From Acanthacorydalis orientalis (taxonomy: Eukaryota > Arthropoda > Insecta > Megaloptera > Corydalidae), in NCBI GenBank assembly GCA_034766995.1, contig CM068313.1, positions 20,910,512 through 20,974,511 on the forward strand: a stretch of DNA of 64,000 bases, in the 5' to 3' direction. Position 1 is the first letter of the stretch, and every line of letters begins with the position of its first letter. The notes below the pieces were generated by a model. It was not told the origin of the DNA. It was given only the letters and a program-made list of their open reading frames with translations, and searched no databases. Positions 38,669-53,825 of this stretch are shown piece by piece. The position numbers were made by a program, and so were the translations under genes.

Positions 38669-40500
38669 TTTTTACTTGAATTAATAATTAATGAAAGTAT
38701 TAATTGTAACATTTATTATACAATAATTAAGTACGATAATATTTCAGAAAAATAAATCTGTTTTAGAATTTTTGTACTAACGTTACTTTGAAATTATTCT
38801 CCGTACTAAAATTCGGCATTCCATAAACATTTCGTAGTTATATATATATATATATATGGGTTGTGTGTGTAACTGAATTAATATGTAATGTAATTGAAAA
38901 AATATGTAATTGATTCTTCTAAATAATGTAATATTTCTCTCACTCTCTCTCTCCCTATCTATCTATCTATCTATGTGTATATATATATGGGTGTGTGTAT
39001 AATAAAACTGAATTCACTTTCTTTTAAATATTATTATTTAGAAATAAAAAACAAAAGTTTACTTAAAGCATTTTTTTTTCATTATTGAAATCTTAAAAAT
39101 ATTTTTCAGGTGGTTTTTTTACCATTTTGAGTCATGCACATTTTTATCTTATACAACTATCTTTTGTACCTGTATCATCCTTAGGTATTTATAGGCAACT
39201 GATTTTAATTCAATTTTAGGTCTATTTTTTAATTTTGATTCTCTAGATTTGTATTTTAGCTTTCAAAATTGCCTTTAATATATCGATAATTTTTAAATTA
39301 GTATATTTAGGCACCATTATAAATTATAACATCTAAATATATTAATTGTTCCACTATACATTTAATTTGTTTATTTTAGTATACTGTTAAGATTAGCATA
39401 TAATTTATTTTGTACATGTTCAAATGGAAATCATTTGCTCTTTAATTATTCTACTTAAAACATATCTGAATATCGAATTCGACATAAAATAAGTAAATAA
39501 TATCATTTAAACTCATAAGGGAATATACCATTTTAAAAATATAGTAATGTAAATAAATTCCGAATCAGAACATTATAAAAATAAAATGTAATAAAAATAT
39601 TTTTTTATAGTTCTAATTTTATAAATATCAATATTACTTGTAACAGCATTGTTTTTCTCGCACTTCATCAATTTAATTTTAAATGCTATACTAATTCCAT
39701 TTAAAAATTCAATAACAATTTCATCAGAAAATACAAACATTACTTTTTCAATATAAAAATGAAGAAAATTTAACATTTGTAGTTGTTAACATTTACATGT
39801 TTACTTTTCTCTTTTATTACAGAGTATTCTTTGTTTTACATTGTCAAAACAAAGTCACGTATTGTCTATTTTAATTAACACTGCAAAATCTGGTACTGCG
39901 GTACACTACAAAGAAACAAAGCATTGAAAAAAAATCATCACAAACAGAGAATTATGTTTAAAAATAAGTAAAAGAAAAAAGTAACAATTTATTCAATTTA
40001 CAGAAGTAGACACAATGAATTTACAACTCGTACCGCAATAGATTGTTAAAAACATGTATGTGAAAAGCAAGTTTTTTGTCAGTATTTTATCTTGACATAA
40101 AAATAATAACGCAACAAAAACATTTATTTCAAAGTAAAATTGTAATGTTTATAATATTGTACTTTACATACGAGTATGTCGAATAATTTTTTTTTTAAAT
40201 GATGTGTTTGTTATTTTAATTTCAATTGTTATGTTAAGATTAAATTAAATAGTGATAATTATAAAGAGATTAATGAGGAAATATGTATTGATATAAAATA
40301 TTTTAAATAAATAAATTATCTACAAGTTCCCCTTTTTAAATATCTGTTATTAAGTTTTTAAGGTTACGTTGTTTTCGTTTTTTTTTTCTAAAATGATTTA
40401 TAGCTTAAGTGAGGGTGTTTTTTTTATATTCAAATACATTGATTATATTTTAAGAATAATTCATATTCCGTTCATCTGGAATTATAAACCCAAACAACGT
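38669..40500. other. AT-rich spacer
   Basis: A TA tract lies at 38839-38858, and a (CT)n(CTAT)n tract with two GGGTGTGTGT-like flanks at 38936-38998. No supported exon; the frame at 39573-39776 is AT-driven. A + frame at 40369-40611 runs into the promoter-like island but lacks family resemblance. Confidence 0.6.
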
Positions 40501-40774
40501 GATTTATTTCTACTAATGGAAAAAAAACACTTGTTTCTCAAAAGAACCTTCGCGTTATTTGTTCTGACAGAATACGAATCCACGCGTACGACGTATTTCT
40601 TTGTGCGCTAGCACTGAAAAGGATCTTATCGAAAACCAACAAATTGATGTTGGACCACGGCCTCGTCTCCTTGCCACGCTTCTACCCTCAAACAAACGCC
40701 ATCATCCATCCGAACGGTGCGAATACGGTAGGTAGGTACTTACTAAGAGCTGGCTGGGTACGCGTTAACGCACG

Positions 40775-40806
40775 CACGTGCACGTCCCGCACGTGTAACG
40801 CACGTG
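40775..40806 (+). promoter_or_regulatory. triple CACGTG E-box cluster
   Basis: Three identical palindromic E-boxes lie within 32 bp, with centre spacings of 15 and 11 bp, embedded in ACGCACG/TAACGCACG direct repeats. Chance occurrence of three in sequence this AT-rich is very unlikely. Confidence 0.7.
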
Positions 40807-40897
40807 CCGTACATCGGAATCGTCTTTGATTGGATGATTGTGTGAGATAAGAACAAAAGGAGACATCACTATAAAACGGACGGCATTGTGAGTGAAA

Positions 40898-41030
40898 AAA
40901 GATTCCCTCACGTAAAGGTTCGGTTGATAAAGGTGAAAAGGATTGTCTTACTTCGGCGTTCTTTTTTTAAGAGCTCCAGAGGCATTGTGCTTGTTTTAAA
41001 AGACGTCTTTGAACATGTTTTTTTTTTGAA
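40898..41030 (+). other. candidate non-coding first exon (5' UTR)
   Basis: Runs from the position expected 25-35 bp after the TATA box to the GTAAGT donor at 41031. It has stops in all three frames and T-rich runs, so it would be untranslated. The next exon was not identified with confidence. Confidence 0.3.
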
Positions 41031-41090
41031 GTAAGTGTATTGCATAAGACCGGTTTTTCGTTAGATTTTTGATTTTGTTTAAGGTAATAC

Positions 41091-41091
<1 letters not shown>

Positions 41092-41139
<48 letters not shown>

Positions 41140-41150
41140 ATATATATACA
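41092..41150. repeat. (TA)n microsatellite just inside the putative intron
   Basis: About 59 bp of TA with one TTA interruption. Confidence 0.85.
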
Positions 41151-44220
<3,070 letters not shown>

Positions 44221-44620
44221 AATATATGACCATCTATATCAATTGATATCCATGAATCTTTTAAGAAAATCCAATTTCGTACGCAGTAGAGCGAAATTTC
44301 CTTGTGTAGGAAACATCGTTATCAAATGCATACTCAACAGATTATTGGTAATAGATGATCCTCATCAATATATGTCAGCATTGAAACCGATAACCTAGCG
44401 CATACGAGAAAAGAGATCACGACACGAATCGTGAGACATCTGTTGCCTGCTTTAAGGACGCAGTACGAACCGAACTCTTTTGCCAATCTTAATTCACCTT
44501 CTTTTTATCAGAAATTCACATAGGTTATCCGTACACACATATATTTTTAAATGTTTCGAGTACGTTACAATAATATTTTCCGTGCTTTGTGTATCGTGCA
44601 AGGATTTTGGTAAATAAATG
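44221..44620. other. higher-complexity non-coding island
   Basis: GC is clearly above background for about 350 bp, peaking at 44280-44500 (for example AGAGATCACGACACGAATCG). Stops occur in all frames at short intervals, and no TIR, SINE box or gene family is visible. A conserved regulatory element or an old unrecognised repeat are both possible. Confidence 0.3.
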
Positions 44621-47600
44621 AAGTCATTTGTAAATGTTCGAATGTTTATATTAACTTTTCATCTTCAATCTATTTCATTCTCGCGCAATTCAAATATTTG
44701 TGATAGAATTTTTAAATAAAAAGTTTACCATTTATTTATTAAAACTATATATTATACTTAACTTATTATTATTAGAAAAATATTTATATTTTACATAATT
44801 CAAAATTATACACTATATATGCATATTTTAAATTAAATTTTAATAATATGTAATTAACAGTTTATAATGACAGTAAATTACGATGTTATACACGAGCATT
44901 ATTAAATAATGAGTATATCTATACAATCAGTAAACACTTTTTTTTTCTTTAACATTTCTATTTCATGACAGATACTCATACACACACATATGTAAATATG
45001 GATATATATGTACGAATAATTATACATGCCACTTTTTGCCAATTTACAGAGTAAATAGTTTTCACAAAATTATAATATTTCAAATTCAATATAATTTATA
45101 AAATATTTTAATTAAATATAGTTTATAATTGAAAATTAATTGAATACATGTTAAAATATTAACATTCTACAGTTAATTAAATACCTGAGAATGAAATTAA
45201 GCAAATTACAACGTTTATACTCTACAAAGAAAAATACCAATACATAATTAAAGTAGCTGATGTAACTTTCACCTAGTATTTCCTCAATCATGTCAAGATA
45301 AATATCTGAATTTGACAACAACTTAAATTATACCTTACGAGATTAATGTTTTGTAATTAAACAAACATTAATATGTCAGCAAAATGTACATCTTGTCAAA
45401 GAGCACAAATAGTACATGCTAACTGAAAGCAAGACGATTCATCTAACTATGAATATAAAGACTACTCTATTACGTGAACCGTGCAGCCTACGTCATTCTA
45501 ATGGGATTTCAATATTTCCTCATTCCCAAAGCCCGTTTAAATGCCATCAATTCACTTTGGGTTATTTCAAATTAGTATAGAACGTAAAGGACAAGTTATT
45601 ATCTAAATGCGGTTGAAATTGAACTCAATAGTCGTATAATATAGTTTGGAAACATTTTAGTTGGCGTTTAAGTGGACATTTAATAAATAAATAAATGGAC
45701 ATCACTTCAAGAGCATATTAGTCATCTGTCAACGAAGACATTTCTAATATCTCTTTATTCAATGGGTGAAATATTAGTATTCACTGAAAATATAAAATAA
45801 TTATTACATTTTGAATGGTTGGTGAAAATATTATATAAATTCTTTATTCAAATTTTTTCTTCTCTCAAATTGCTCACTTTAATTTTATACTAGGTTTTAA
45901 TATCATATCAATTGTTATTTATTACTATAATACTTATAATTTTACACAGACTATATTCACAAATGAATCACTTTCCTAACTACTATCTTCAGAGTACAGG
46001 TACAATTTTTTTGTGCGTGCCCAGTTATGGTTGTATGGCCATCAAAACACTTATAAACGATTAAAATTGGCAAACAATAATTATTGATCATTTTAATTAA
46101 TACTTAATACACTGCACACATTTCACTAATTATTTCCACTAATTAGATCCAATTTTACAACAATTTAAAATATAATAAAATAAATTAAAAGACATGGCCA
46201 TAATAAACATTATATAAAGACGAACGACGCTGAAAACAAATCTGATAATTGGCGTATTTTAAACAATCGTAAACTAGAAACAGCAATATGTCTGATTGAT
46301 GTACAAAATTCTATGAAAGTTTTCAGTGATTGAGGTAATAATTCACTTGAATCAGTGATTTGTTTCAATTCGCAAATATTACATTCAAATTTTACTTTAG
46401 CAAATCTTAACAAAATAAAGAAATGTATTGCAGCATTTTAAATAATTATTTTAGAGATATTACATTATTTATATTGAAAAATAAGTTATTCAAATATATA
46501 AAACAAACAATAATGATTTTTCTAATATATAAATAAAAAAATTTTAATAAGTTTATTTATGTTTTAATAATGAATTTAATAAAAGTTTATTTTTGAACAA
46601 GTATTTCTATACTCTCTGTATTGAACTACTTTGTGTATATGTATGATTTTATTGATTTGTATTAGAGTTTGATAAAATATCAGCTCATTTATTGTTCAAG
46701 ATAATCAGTTTCTCAATTGAAAGATGCCAGATTAAAAACTTGATTTCAACCCAGAAACTTTGTTCGGTAATAACGATCTGCTAAATTTCATAGCTACATT
46801 TACTTTAAATTTGTGAAATTATAAACAACCGAAATAAAAATTAATTTTTCAATCAAATACAAACTTGAAAATCAAATCAAACAAAAATTGAATCGATTTA
46901 TTTTTTTTAAAACTTTCATATATCTGGTTTGTTTTTTCACTCTCAATGCTAACACATAATGAATAATAAAATATTTAATAAATTTATATTTAATATAGAC
47001 ATTTTTTAATTGAAAAATTAATACAGATCAGTAATTTAAAACGGAAATCATAAAAAATCTGGTTAGTGAATATTCAATTTTCAGCAGACGTGTGAGGCCA
47101 GAATACGAGTACATACAATCTTATACGTTGAAACCCTTTTTCGATTATATTTTTCGAAGCGTGCTCACAATTCTAAAATATAAAGGGCCTTTTTAGTATA
47201 TTGTATAAAATGAATATTGCACGTAAATAAAACTACATATTTGTAAATTAATCTTACTTATATTACCAAATTTATAACTCCTTGTAGATGATGTTATTTT
47301 TGTATTGAAATTTCAATAAATAAGTATTAAATACAATATAACAAACAGCAGCTATAGAAATTTGCTACAAGATGTACAATGGAAAATATGTAAAAATGTA
47401 TATTAATGTTTATAATGTTTTTTACAGGTTCAAAAAATAATTATAAAATAATACGTATAAAAAACTTTTCCACTATTTATTATAGATATTAATACTTACA
47501 TATGGATTTAAATTTTATTTTAATAAATATGTTAAAAGTTAAGTACAATTTAATTCTTTGCTTTTTTAAAATCAATAAAACCTAACTTGTTTGCAGATAG

Positions 47601-47706
47601 TTTTTGAAAATCTTATTTATCGAATGTTTTGATTGATTAATATGCCTGATTATTGTCATTTATTCACTCAAAAATTAATTCAGTTTATTTTAAACAAGCA
47701 TACACA

Positions 47707-47750
<44 letters not shown>

Positions 47751-48430
47751 TATTACATTTTTATTCAAAACTTCCACTACAAACAACAAATATAAAAATT
47801 ATATTTTTTGTACCGTTGTTTAACAATTTAAAATCATTATAATTTATTCTTTATTTTATGTAAGTTTTTTTTGTCATAATATTTATTTGTCTATTTATTA
47901 AAATCTCCTTATAATTTTCTATACAATTTTAAAGTTTTCTATTCAAATGCTTACAAAAAGCTTTAACGACCATCTTGCAGCTTTTTGATAATTTTCTTCT
48001 TTATATATTAACTTTTTTTTTAATAAGGCGTAATTTTTATTCCACGTCTAACGGTAAAGTTTTGCACTGTCGACTGATAAGCATTTCCTTGAAACTCGCA
48101 AAACTAACGACTGCAAATACATTTAAAATATTATTTATTACGTTGAAATTTTGTCAGTAATATCGCTTCTATGAAATCGTGAAATATGTTTGTTCGTAAA
48201 TGTTGACAAGATATTCTTTGAACTACGTACAAAATTTTGCTTTCGGATTATAATTAAAATATTTATGATTATTCATATCCTGGTATTTCTTATATCAAAT
48301 ATTACAGTATAAATAATATATTTTCAAATACTTATATCAGAAGTAAATACTAACAATTTGTATAGAGATGTAAATACGAATTTGAACAAAAATTAAAGGT
48401 ATAAATAAATGTGAGGTAAACGATATAATA
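44621..48430. other. AT-rich spacer with islands
   Basis: An island at about 45370-45740 (ACGTGAACCGTGCAGCCTACG and onward) is less AT-biased, with no long frame. Another patch lies at 47080-47200. A TA tract lies at 47711-47747. A 67-codon minus frame at 46210-46413 has no family resemblance. Confidence 0.5.
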
Positions 48431-48439
48431 AAGAGATAC

Positions 48440-48690
48440 TGAATATTATTTATGTGTATTTGGTTTCATAACAAAACAGAAAATAGGTATTTTTGTTGGT
48501 TTCTGTGAAACGTTTTATGAACCACTAAGCCAATATTTATTGCGGCCACAACGGCTAATAGTACAATTTAACTGTTTGATTAAAGCACCACAGCAATGTT
48601 GTTGGTTTGAGCTACGCCGCGGTCTGTGGTTATTTTTTGTTTCAACACGTGAGGTTGAATATAGAACAAAGACCAGTCTAACTTGAATAA
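48440..48690. other. higher-complexity island with Runt-type sites
   Basis: Contains TCTGTGGTTA (48625-48634), a good Runt/Runx-type site. Weaker relatives are CACCACAG (48586-48593) and GAACCACT (48519-48526), alongside GCGGCCACAACGG and CACGTGAGG. There is no open frame. Enhancer identity is inference from motif clustering only. Confidence 0.25.
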
Positions 48691-48766
48691 ATACAGTTTG
48701 ATGAAAATTGTTTGGATTTTACTTGTTTACTGTATGTTATCTTCTGTATTTAAAAATGATTTCACC

Positions 48767-48767
<1 letters not shown>

Positions 48768-48821
<54 letters not shown>

Positions 48822-48873
48822 GTATATATATACAAATATATATATACATATACACACACATATATATATATAC

Positions 48874-48920
<47 letters not shown>
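48768..48920. repeat. long (TA)n tract with CA/GTA interruptions
   Basis: About 150 bp, one of the two longest TA tracts in the window. The sequence is nearly self-complementary and gives false Ile-Tyr frames on both strands in five registers. Confidence 0.9.
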
Positions 48921-48923
<3 letters not shown>

Positions 48924-49802
48924 GACTTTCAATATAGAAAACAGTATGATAAATAATTTTAGCAAGTATATGAGTTATCAAGTATTTTTTTCATTCAATG
49001 TTTTTTATTATAATAAACTTTGATTATTTGTATTTATTTTTCAGTCAACCTATTTTATGCTATTAAATTAATAATGAAGTTGTTAGAAAAATTATTTATT
49101 TAATATACTTCATAACTTCAAATAAATAATAAGTTTTATCAATTTTTGATATTCAATGATATTTATTTATTAATATTTTAACCTAACTCAAAGTAAACTA
49201 AGACGTTGAATTAATAAAATTGAAAAATATAAATCATTTTATGTGTCAATTACGAATATTGTTTATAATTTGTTTTTCTCTGAAAATTTTCTTTTAATCA
49301 GAGTTTATTTATTTATATTTACCTAAAACTCCAAATATTTTACACGATTCAAATTCAATATGTATTTCAATAAGCATCTCACCACTTAATCAGTATACCT
49401 TAATTCATAAATAGATTGTGTAATTCTTATTAAAATCTTTTTTTATATAATATGTATAAACAAGTCTAATTTATAACCAATAATAAATTATCTGTTAAAC
49501 AAAGAAAAGATTAAATTTAAAATAAATTTATGTAAAAATATCAATTCTATTAACTAATCGTTATTACCGAATTCTCTTTATGTTTAAAAAAATTCAGTAA
49601 CTTCATAAATCAGAATATCACATTCATATATAAAAATTTGTAATTCAATTTAAAATTGATATTATCATTATAATGAAATATAAAAAAATAAGCAGTATAA
49701 TACAAATGAAACATTGTATTAATAAAAAAATTAAATATTTGTTAGATATTCTGTTTATAAATTCTTATTTTTTACAAAATATTAATTTTTGTAATGTTTG
49801 AA

Positions 49803-49837
<35 letters not shown>

Positions 49838-50995
49838 CATGAAGATGGCAAATGTAATATTTAGTTTTAAACAATAACGAAAGTAGCATAAAGGGAATCA
49901 ACATATTTGAAAACATTTTTGTGACTTTGAATGATCAATTACATCCCATGAATAATACATAAAATAGAAATGTTTACAGAGCTATGGTCAAAGGTTATCA
50001 TAACATTTAACAAAAAAAATCATAACCAAAACAACGGTGATAAAAGTTTAACGAGCAAACATGAAGGATGTAACTGCTTTTATGTCATTCAATCGATACG
50101 TGTCAAATATCTGATAATAAAACAACTCACATGATTGTTCAATCATCAATCTTTTAATCTTTATAAGAGTACATAAAAAAACGTCACTGTATAATCATTT
50201 CCAATCGACTTTTTCATTTATCGTTGCTTTTTGCAGCATTTCACAAACGCAAAGTCATTTATAAAATTCGTATTTTTATGACGATACTACGAAGTTATCT
50301 CTTAACACTCCTTAGGGAACAACGAGAGCGTTATCCTCGAATAACATATATCTGTCCTTAAGGAAGTAACGAAGAAAAACATTCAAGCTTACAGCATCCT
50401 TACCAACAACAGGCGAATACCGCACTACCACCATCAAAGATCAACATATTGTTATCTATGGCCGAATTGTCTTGGAAATGCCCTATTCAATCAGTGTTCT
50501 AGAACGTGGACTTAGGCGCTTTGCGGTTCTTGTACTTATCTCTATATGTTCCGCTTTATAAATAAAAACAATACGGTATATCCGATTTAACATTAATGGT
50601 ATACGTTAAATCTGTATTAGTATAACTTTACATTTTCCAATAATACAATATTTACACGTGCGTGTAAATATAAACACACACCGTCTCACTCCTACACGCA
50701 CATATTTATATTAATGTATATATACAATTATATATATATATGTATATATATGTGTGTATATATGTATATATATATTTGTGTATATAAAATTAAATTATAC
50801 ATTAAAAACAATCATTTAGTATTACAATCTAATGATCAATAATTTAAATACAAATTTCTATTTAAATATTCTCTCTTAGAAGTAAATTAAATTTAATATT
50901 AAACAGCTCACTTTTTTAAAATGTTTAATATTTAATGATAGATACATTGAAACTTTTCGAAACTCATTTGAATTATACCTTTTATACATTAAATG

Positions 50996-51027
<32 letters not shown>

Positions 51028-51370
51028 TACACCCACATGCAGAATATTCCACAAAAGAAGTAGTCAGTAATTTTGTATACACATTTATGAAATCAAAATA
51101 AAAAAATATAATAATTTTGGTTCTAATGTTCTTGATTATATATTTTGTTGTATTTAAAAACAAGAAAATTTCAAGCATTTACTGAAACTATTCAACATTT
51201 TATATTTCTGTAACGTAGAAGCATATTTTTTAAGTAAATTAACAGAAATGTACTGAAGTAAAATTATACAAAAATAATTCATTTTTACCAATAAATAAAT
51301 GTAAAACAGCATGTGTATTTTTAATTAAGTGATATTTTTATTAAGTGGAAGCCTCAGTTGAATCACCCGT
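48921..51370. other. AT-rich spacer with one broad island
   Basis: TA tracts lie at 49805-49837, 50731-50787 and 50997-51020. From about 49840 to 50560 complexity is higher, especially 50290-50530, with words such as CAAAGGTTATCA and CTTGGAAATGCC. No frame longer than chance and no TE hallmark are seen. Confidence 0.5.
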
Positions 51371-51374
51371 CTGT

Positions 51375-51428
51375 TTCTCTCTCTCTCTATATATACATAT
51401 ATATATATATATATCTATATCTATATCT

Positions 51429-51474
<46 letters not shown>
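51375..51474. repeat. (TC)n, (TATATC)n and (TA)n compound array
   Basis: A short CT run leads into TA, then a clean hexamer array of about six TATATC units (51411-51448), then pure TA. Hexamers of this kind are rare beside the dinucleotide tracts elsewhere in the window. Confidence 0.85.
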
Positions 51475-51478
<4 letters not shown>

Positions 51479-51550
51479 GAGTTAAAGTTGATAAAAGTGC
51501 TTGAAGTTTTGCATAAAGTTATTATTTAATTATGTATATGGATTTTTTAG

Positions 51551-51665
51551 TCATTGCGTCGAAAAGTTTCTTCGTGAACAGGAAATATTAAAACGTGGTT
51601 GCCACACAAATAAACGAGTCTCTCTTAGTCTTTGTTTTAAACAACATGAATCGAGATACGGAAAG
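51551..51665 (+). other. weak internal exon candidate
   Basis: GGATTTTTTAG (AG at 51549-51550) resembles an acceptor, and GGAAAG followed by GTGAGA (GT at 51666) a donor, enclosing 115 bp open in one frame. The GC content is above its surroundings. The predicted peptide is Lys/Arg/Cys-rich (HCVEKFLREQEILKRGC, then HTNKRVSLSLC) and matches no family I recognise. The opposite strand is also open across 51551-51739, so coding direction is not settled. Confidence 0.25.
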
Positions 51666-51669
51666 GTGA

Positions 51670-51947
51670 GAAAATATTTCCGGATAAACTTTAGGGATAG
51701 GTATTGTTCTGTATAACGACAGAAATCGTCACACATCAACTTTTATAAATGGACTCGATGGTTTATTGAAAAGTTTGTATAACTTTTTATAAAACAGAGC
51801 TCTACAAATAGTTTCTTTGTCAAATGATAATTAATTCTAGGTATCTGTTTAATAGAAATATTATATTTTCTTTTTATGTATTCAAAACTAATTTTAATTT
51901 TATATAATTTCTCAATAAAAAAATAAATACAGACAATATTTTTTAAC

Positions 51948-51978
<31 letters not shown>

Positions 51979-52090
51979 GACGATGGCGCAAAAAGAACGA
52001 AGGAGTATAAAATATTAATATTTTTCTGTTTTGTAATATTTTTATCTTTTTTTACTTCCATAAATATAGTATATGGTTATAGAATTTTTC
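51670..52090. other. AT-rich spacer
   Basis: Contains a TA tract at 51952-51977; nothing else was seen. Confidence 0.6.
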
Positions 52091-52094
52091 TTGA

Positions 52095-53110
52095 TTACAC
52101 ATAAAAAATGACATCTCGTAACTGATCCCTATTTATGGTTTCACAAAGTCGACTTCTTTTTAAGGCATTTTTCATCATTTATCTTAGTATTTCTGTACAT
52201 ACCGCTCGAATTTCTTCTTGTATGTTGTTCTTTATCTGCAGGATGGTTTTTAAACTTATATACTTAAATGCGTTCTTTTAGTAATCTTAAAGAAAATAAT
52301 TTAGAGGACTCAAATCAGGAGTACACGCCTATTAAAATCGTTGTTTGATGAAAGTATGCGTTCGCCAAATATGTTCCGAAAATTTTCAATAATGGGTCTT
52401 GCTTCGTGCACTGTGGCTCCATTTTGTTGATACTCTACCTGTGAATGATTATTAACAGAAAATCTCAAAAAAATCAAAAAAAAAATCATCGTATGGTATT
52501 GAGCACCATTTATAATTACACCAATATCATCTTAATTTTCGAAAAAATAAGGACCTTAATTCTTTCAGACGTTACTCCGCACCAAACATTACACTTAAGT
52601 GGGTGTAATTGTAGAGTCGATGAAGTGCTCTTGAATTCTTTGTAGTCCATATTTTAAAGTTTTGTTTGTTCATAAAGCCATTTAAGTGGAAACTAGCTTC
52701 ATCATTCATAACCAAATTGTGAATAAATATATTAATTTTTTCTACTTGTTGGCGAAAACAAATTACATCACGACGAATCAAGGCGATGATGATAATTTGT
52801 CAGCTTTACATTTTGCACAAGCTTCACTTTATGTGGGTACATTTTTAATAAGTCCAAAATCCTTTACAGTGACATCCGAGATATTCCTAGATAGATTGAA
52901 CGTCTACTGGTTGACGTTTCAGGTCTTTGCTCAATACTCTCTTGTACACTTGAATATTTTCCTCAGTTCTAGCCGAACGATGTCTTCCAAATCCTGGAGC
53001 GTTACTAACTGAATCTTGTTGTCGAAAACGTGCAACTAAGGAATTACTTATTGACTCCGATGGTTCTGTTTGAACATTAAAATAACGACGATATGCTCCC
53101 TGTGTTTAAT
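52095..53110 (-). pseudogene. degenerate IS630/Tc1-mariner-superfamily transposase
   Basis: Read on the minus strand across several frames, conserved pieces appear in the right order. HTH/linker: GAYRRYFN, NSLVARF, GRHRSARTEENI (about 53099-52950), EQRPETSTSRRS and YLGIS. Linker: RILDLLKMYPHKVKLVQ (about 52855-52800). First catalytic Asp: NDEASFHLNGFMNKQNFKIW (in 52572-52781). Second catalytic region: QQNGATVHEA (52400-52429), where Asp is replaced by Asn. Third: TPDLSPLNYF (52292-52323). C-terminus: NALKRSRLCE and LRDVIFYV, with a stop at 52095-52097. This is the transposase type common in arthropod genomes and often annotated as DUF4817/Tc3-like. Stops and at least four frameshifts make it dead. 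No flanking TIR was found. A fragment of a second copy lies immediately upstream. Confidence 0.8.
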
Positions 53111-53123
53111 AATTGAACGCTGA

Positions 53124-53192
53124 TCATTTAACGTGACCCCAAACAAAGTAGTCTAACGGTGTTAAATCGCAAGATCTCGGTGGCCAATTAAG
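53124..53192 (-). pseudogene. C-terminal fragment of a second transposase copy
   Basis: A 22-codon minus-strand frame reads LNWPPRSCDLTPLDYF and VWGHVK before a stop. It corresponds to the third catalytic Asp region of the same transposase type as 52095-53110. It lies upstream of that copy's N-terminus, so it cannot be part of it. The arrangement is head-to-tail, with a different, better conserved version of the motif. The rest of this copy was cut off or replaced by the TA tract starting at 53209. Confidence 0.75.
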
Positions 53193-53208
53193 TTCTACTT
53201 TAAACATC

Positions 53209-53378
<170 letters not shown>

Positions 53379-53544
53379 CTTTTTTACGTAAAAGTAGATA
53401 ATTATTTTTATTATTTTTATATTAATTCATTACTTTTACTGTACTGGATTTATTTGAAATTTAACCTTCATTTTAATTTTGTTTATGTTCATTTCAAGAC
53501 TTTTTTTAATAAAATATTGTATACATATTTTATTTATACAAAAC

Positions 53545-53585
<41 letters not shown>

Positions 53586-53825
53586 TATGTGGGTGTGAGT
53601 AAATAAGTAGAGTTGATTTATATTCATAATATTTCTTAAATTGAAATTTACATAAAACTTTTAAACTTCGATTTTATTAAGGTACAAAATTAGTAAAAGT
53701 ATTCCAATTATTTATTATATTTAAAAACACTTATTTAACTCAAGTTCGAATGGATAATGTCTGATAACTTCGATATCCTAATATTTCATTACATTTTAAA
53801 TATTTTTAATAAACCAGGTGTCTCT
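53379..53825. other. AT-rich spacer
   Basis: Contains a TA tract at 53549-53582; no gene was seen. Confidence 0.6.

Larger units (their letters stand above)
40540..41035 (+). promoter_or_regulatory. TATA promoter with a CACGTG E-box cluster and candidate first exon
   Basis: This is the most GC- and CpG-rich block in the window (peak about 40650-40830). Three perfect CACGTG palindromes sit at 40775-40780, 40790-40795 and 40801-40806, with a further CACGTC at 40781-40786. A TATA box (CTATAAAACGG, core 40870-40876) lies 64 bp downstream of the last E-box. A start site would be expected near 40898-40912, around CCCTCACG. About 120 bp further on, TGAA followed by GTAAGTG gives a consensus splice donor at 41031. 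Upstream are bHLH E-boxes of the type bound by Myc/Max, USF, CLOCK/CYCLE or Met/Tai-like dimers. The order fits a promoter plus non-coding first exon of a + strand gene. The factor and the gene are unknown; a 61-codon frame at 40644-40829 ends before the TATA box and is probably not coding. Confidence 0.5.

Noticed and set aside
40644..40829. A 61-codon + frame with Arg/Thr/Cys-rich end
   Set aside because: It translates the E-box/CpG cluster, ends upstream of the TATA box, and matches no family.
48683..48981. Several overlapping 60-84 codon frames on both strands
   Set aside because: They are Ile-Tyr translations of a TA microsatellite in different registers.
52686..53012. A 108-codon + strand frame
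   Set aside because: It is antisense to the transposase pseudogene, whose conserved motifs explain the open frame.
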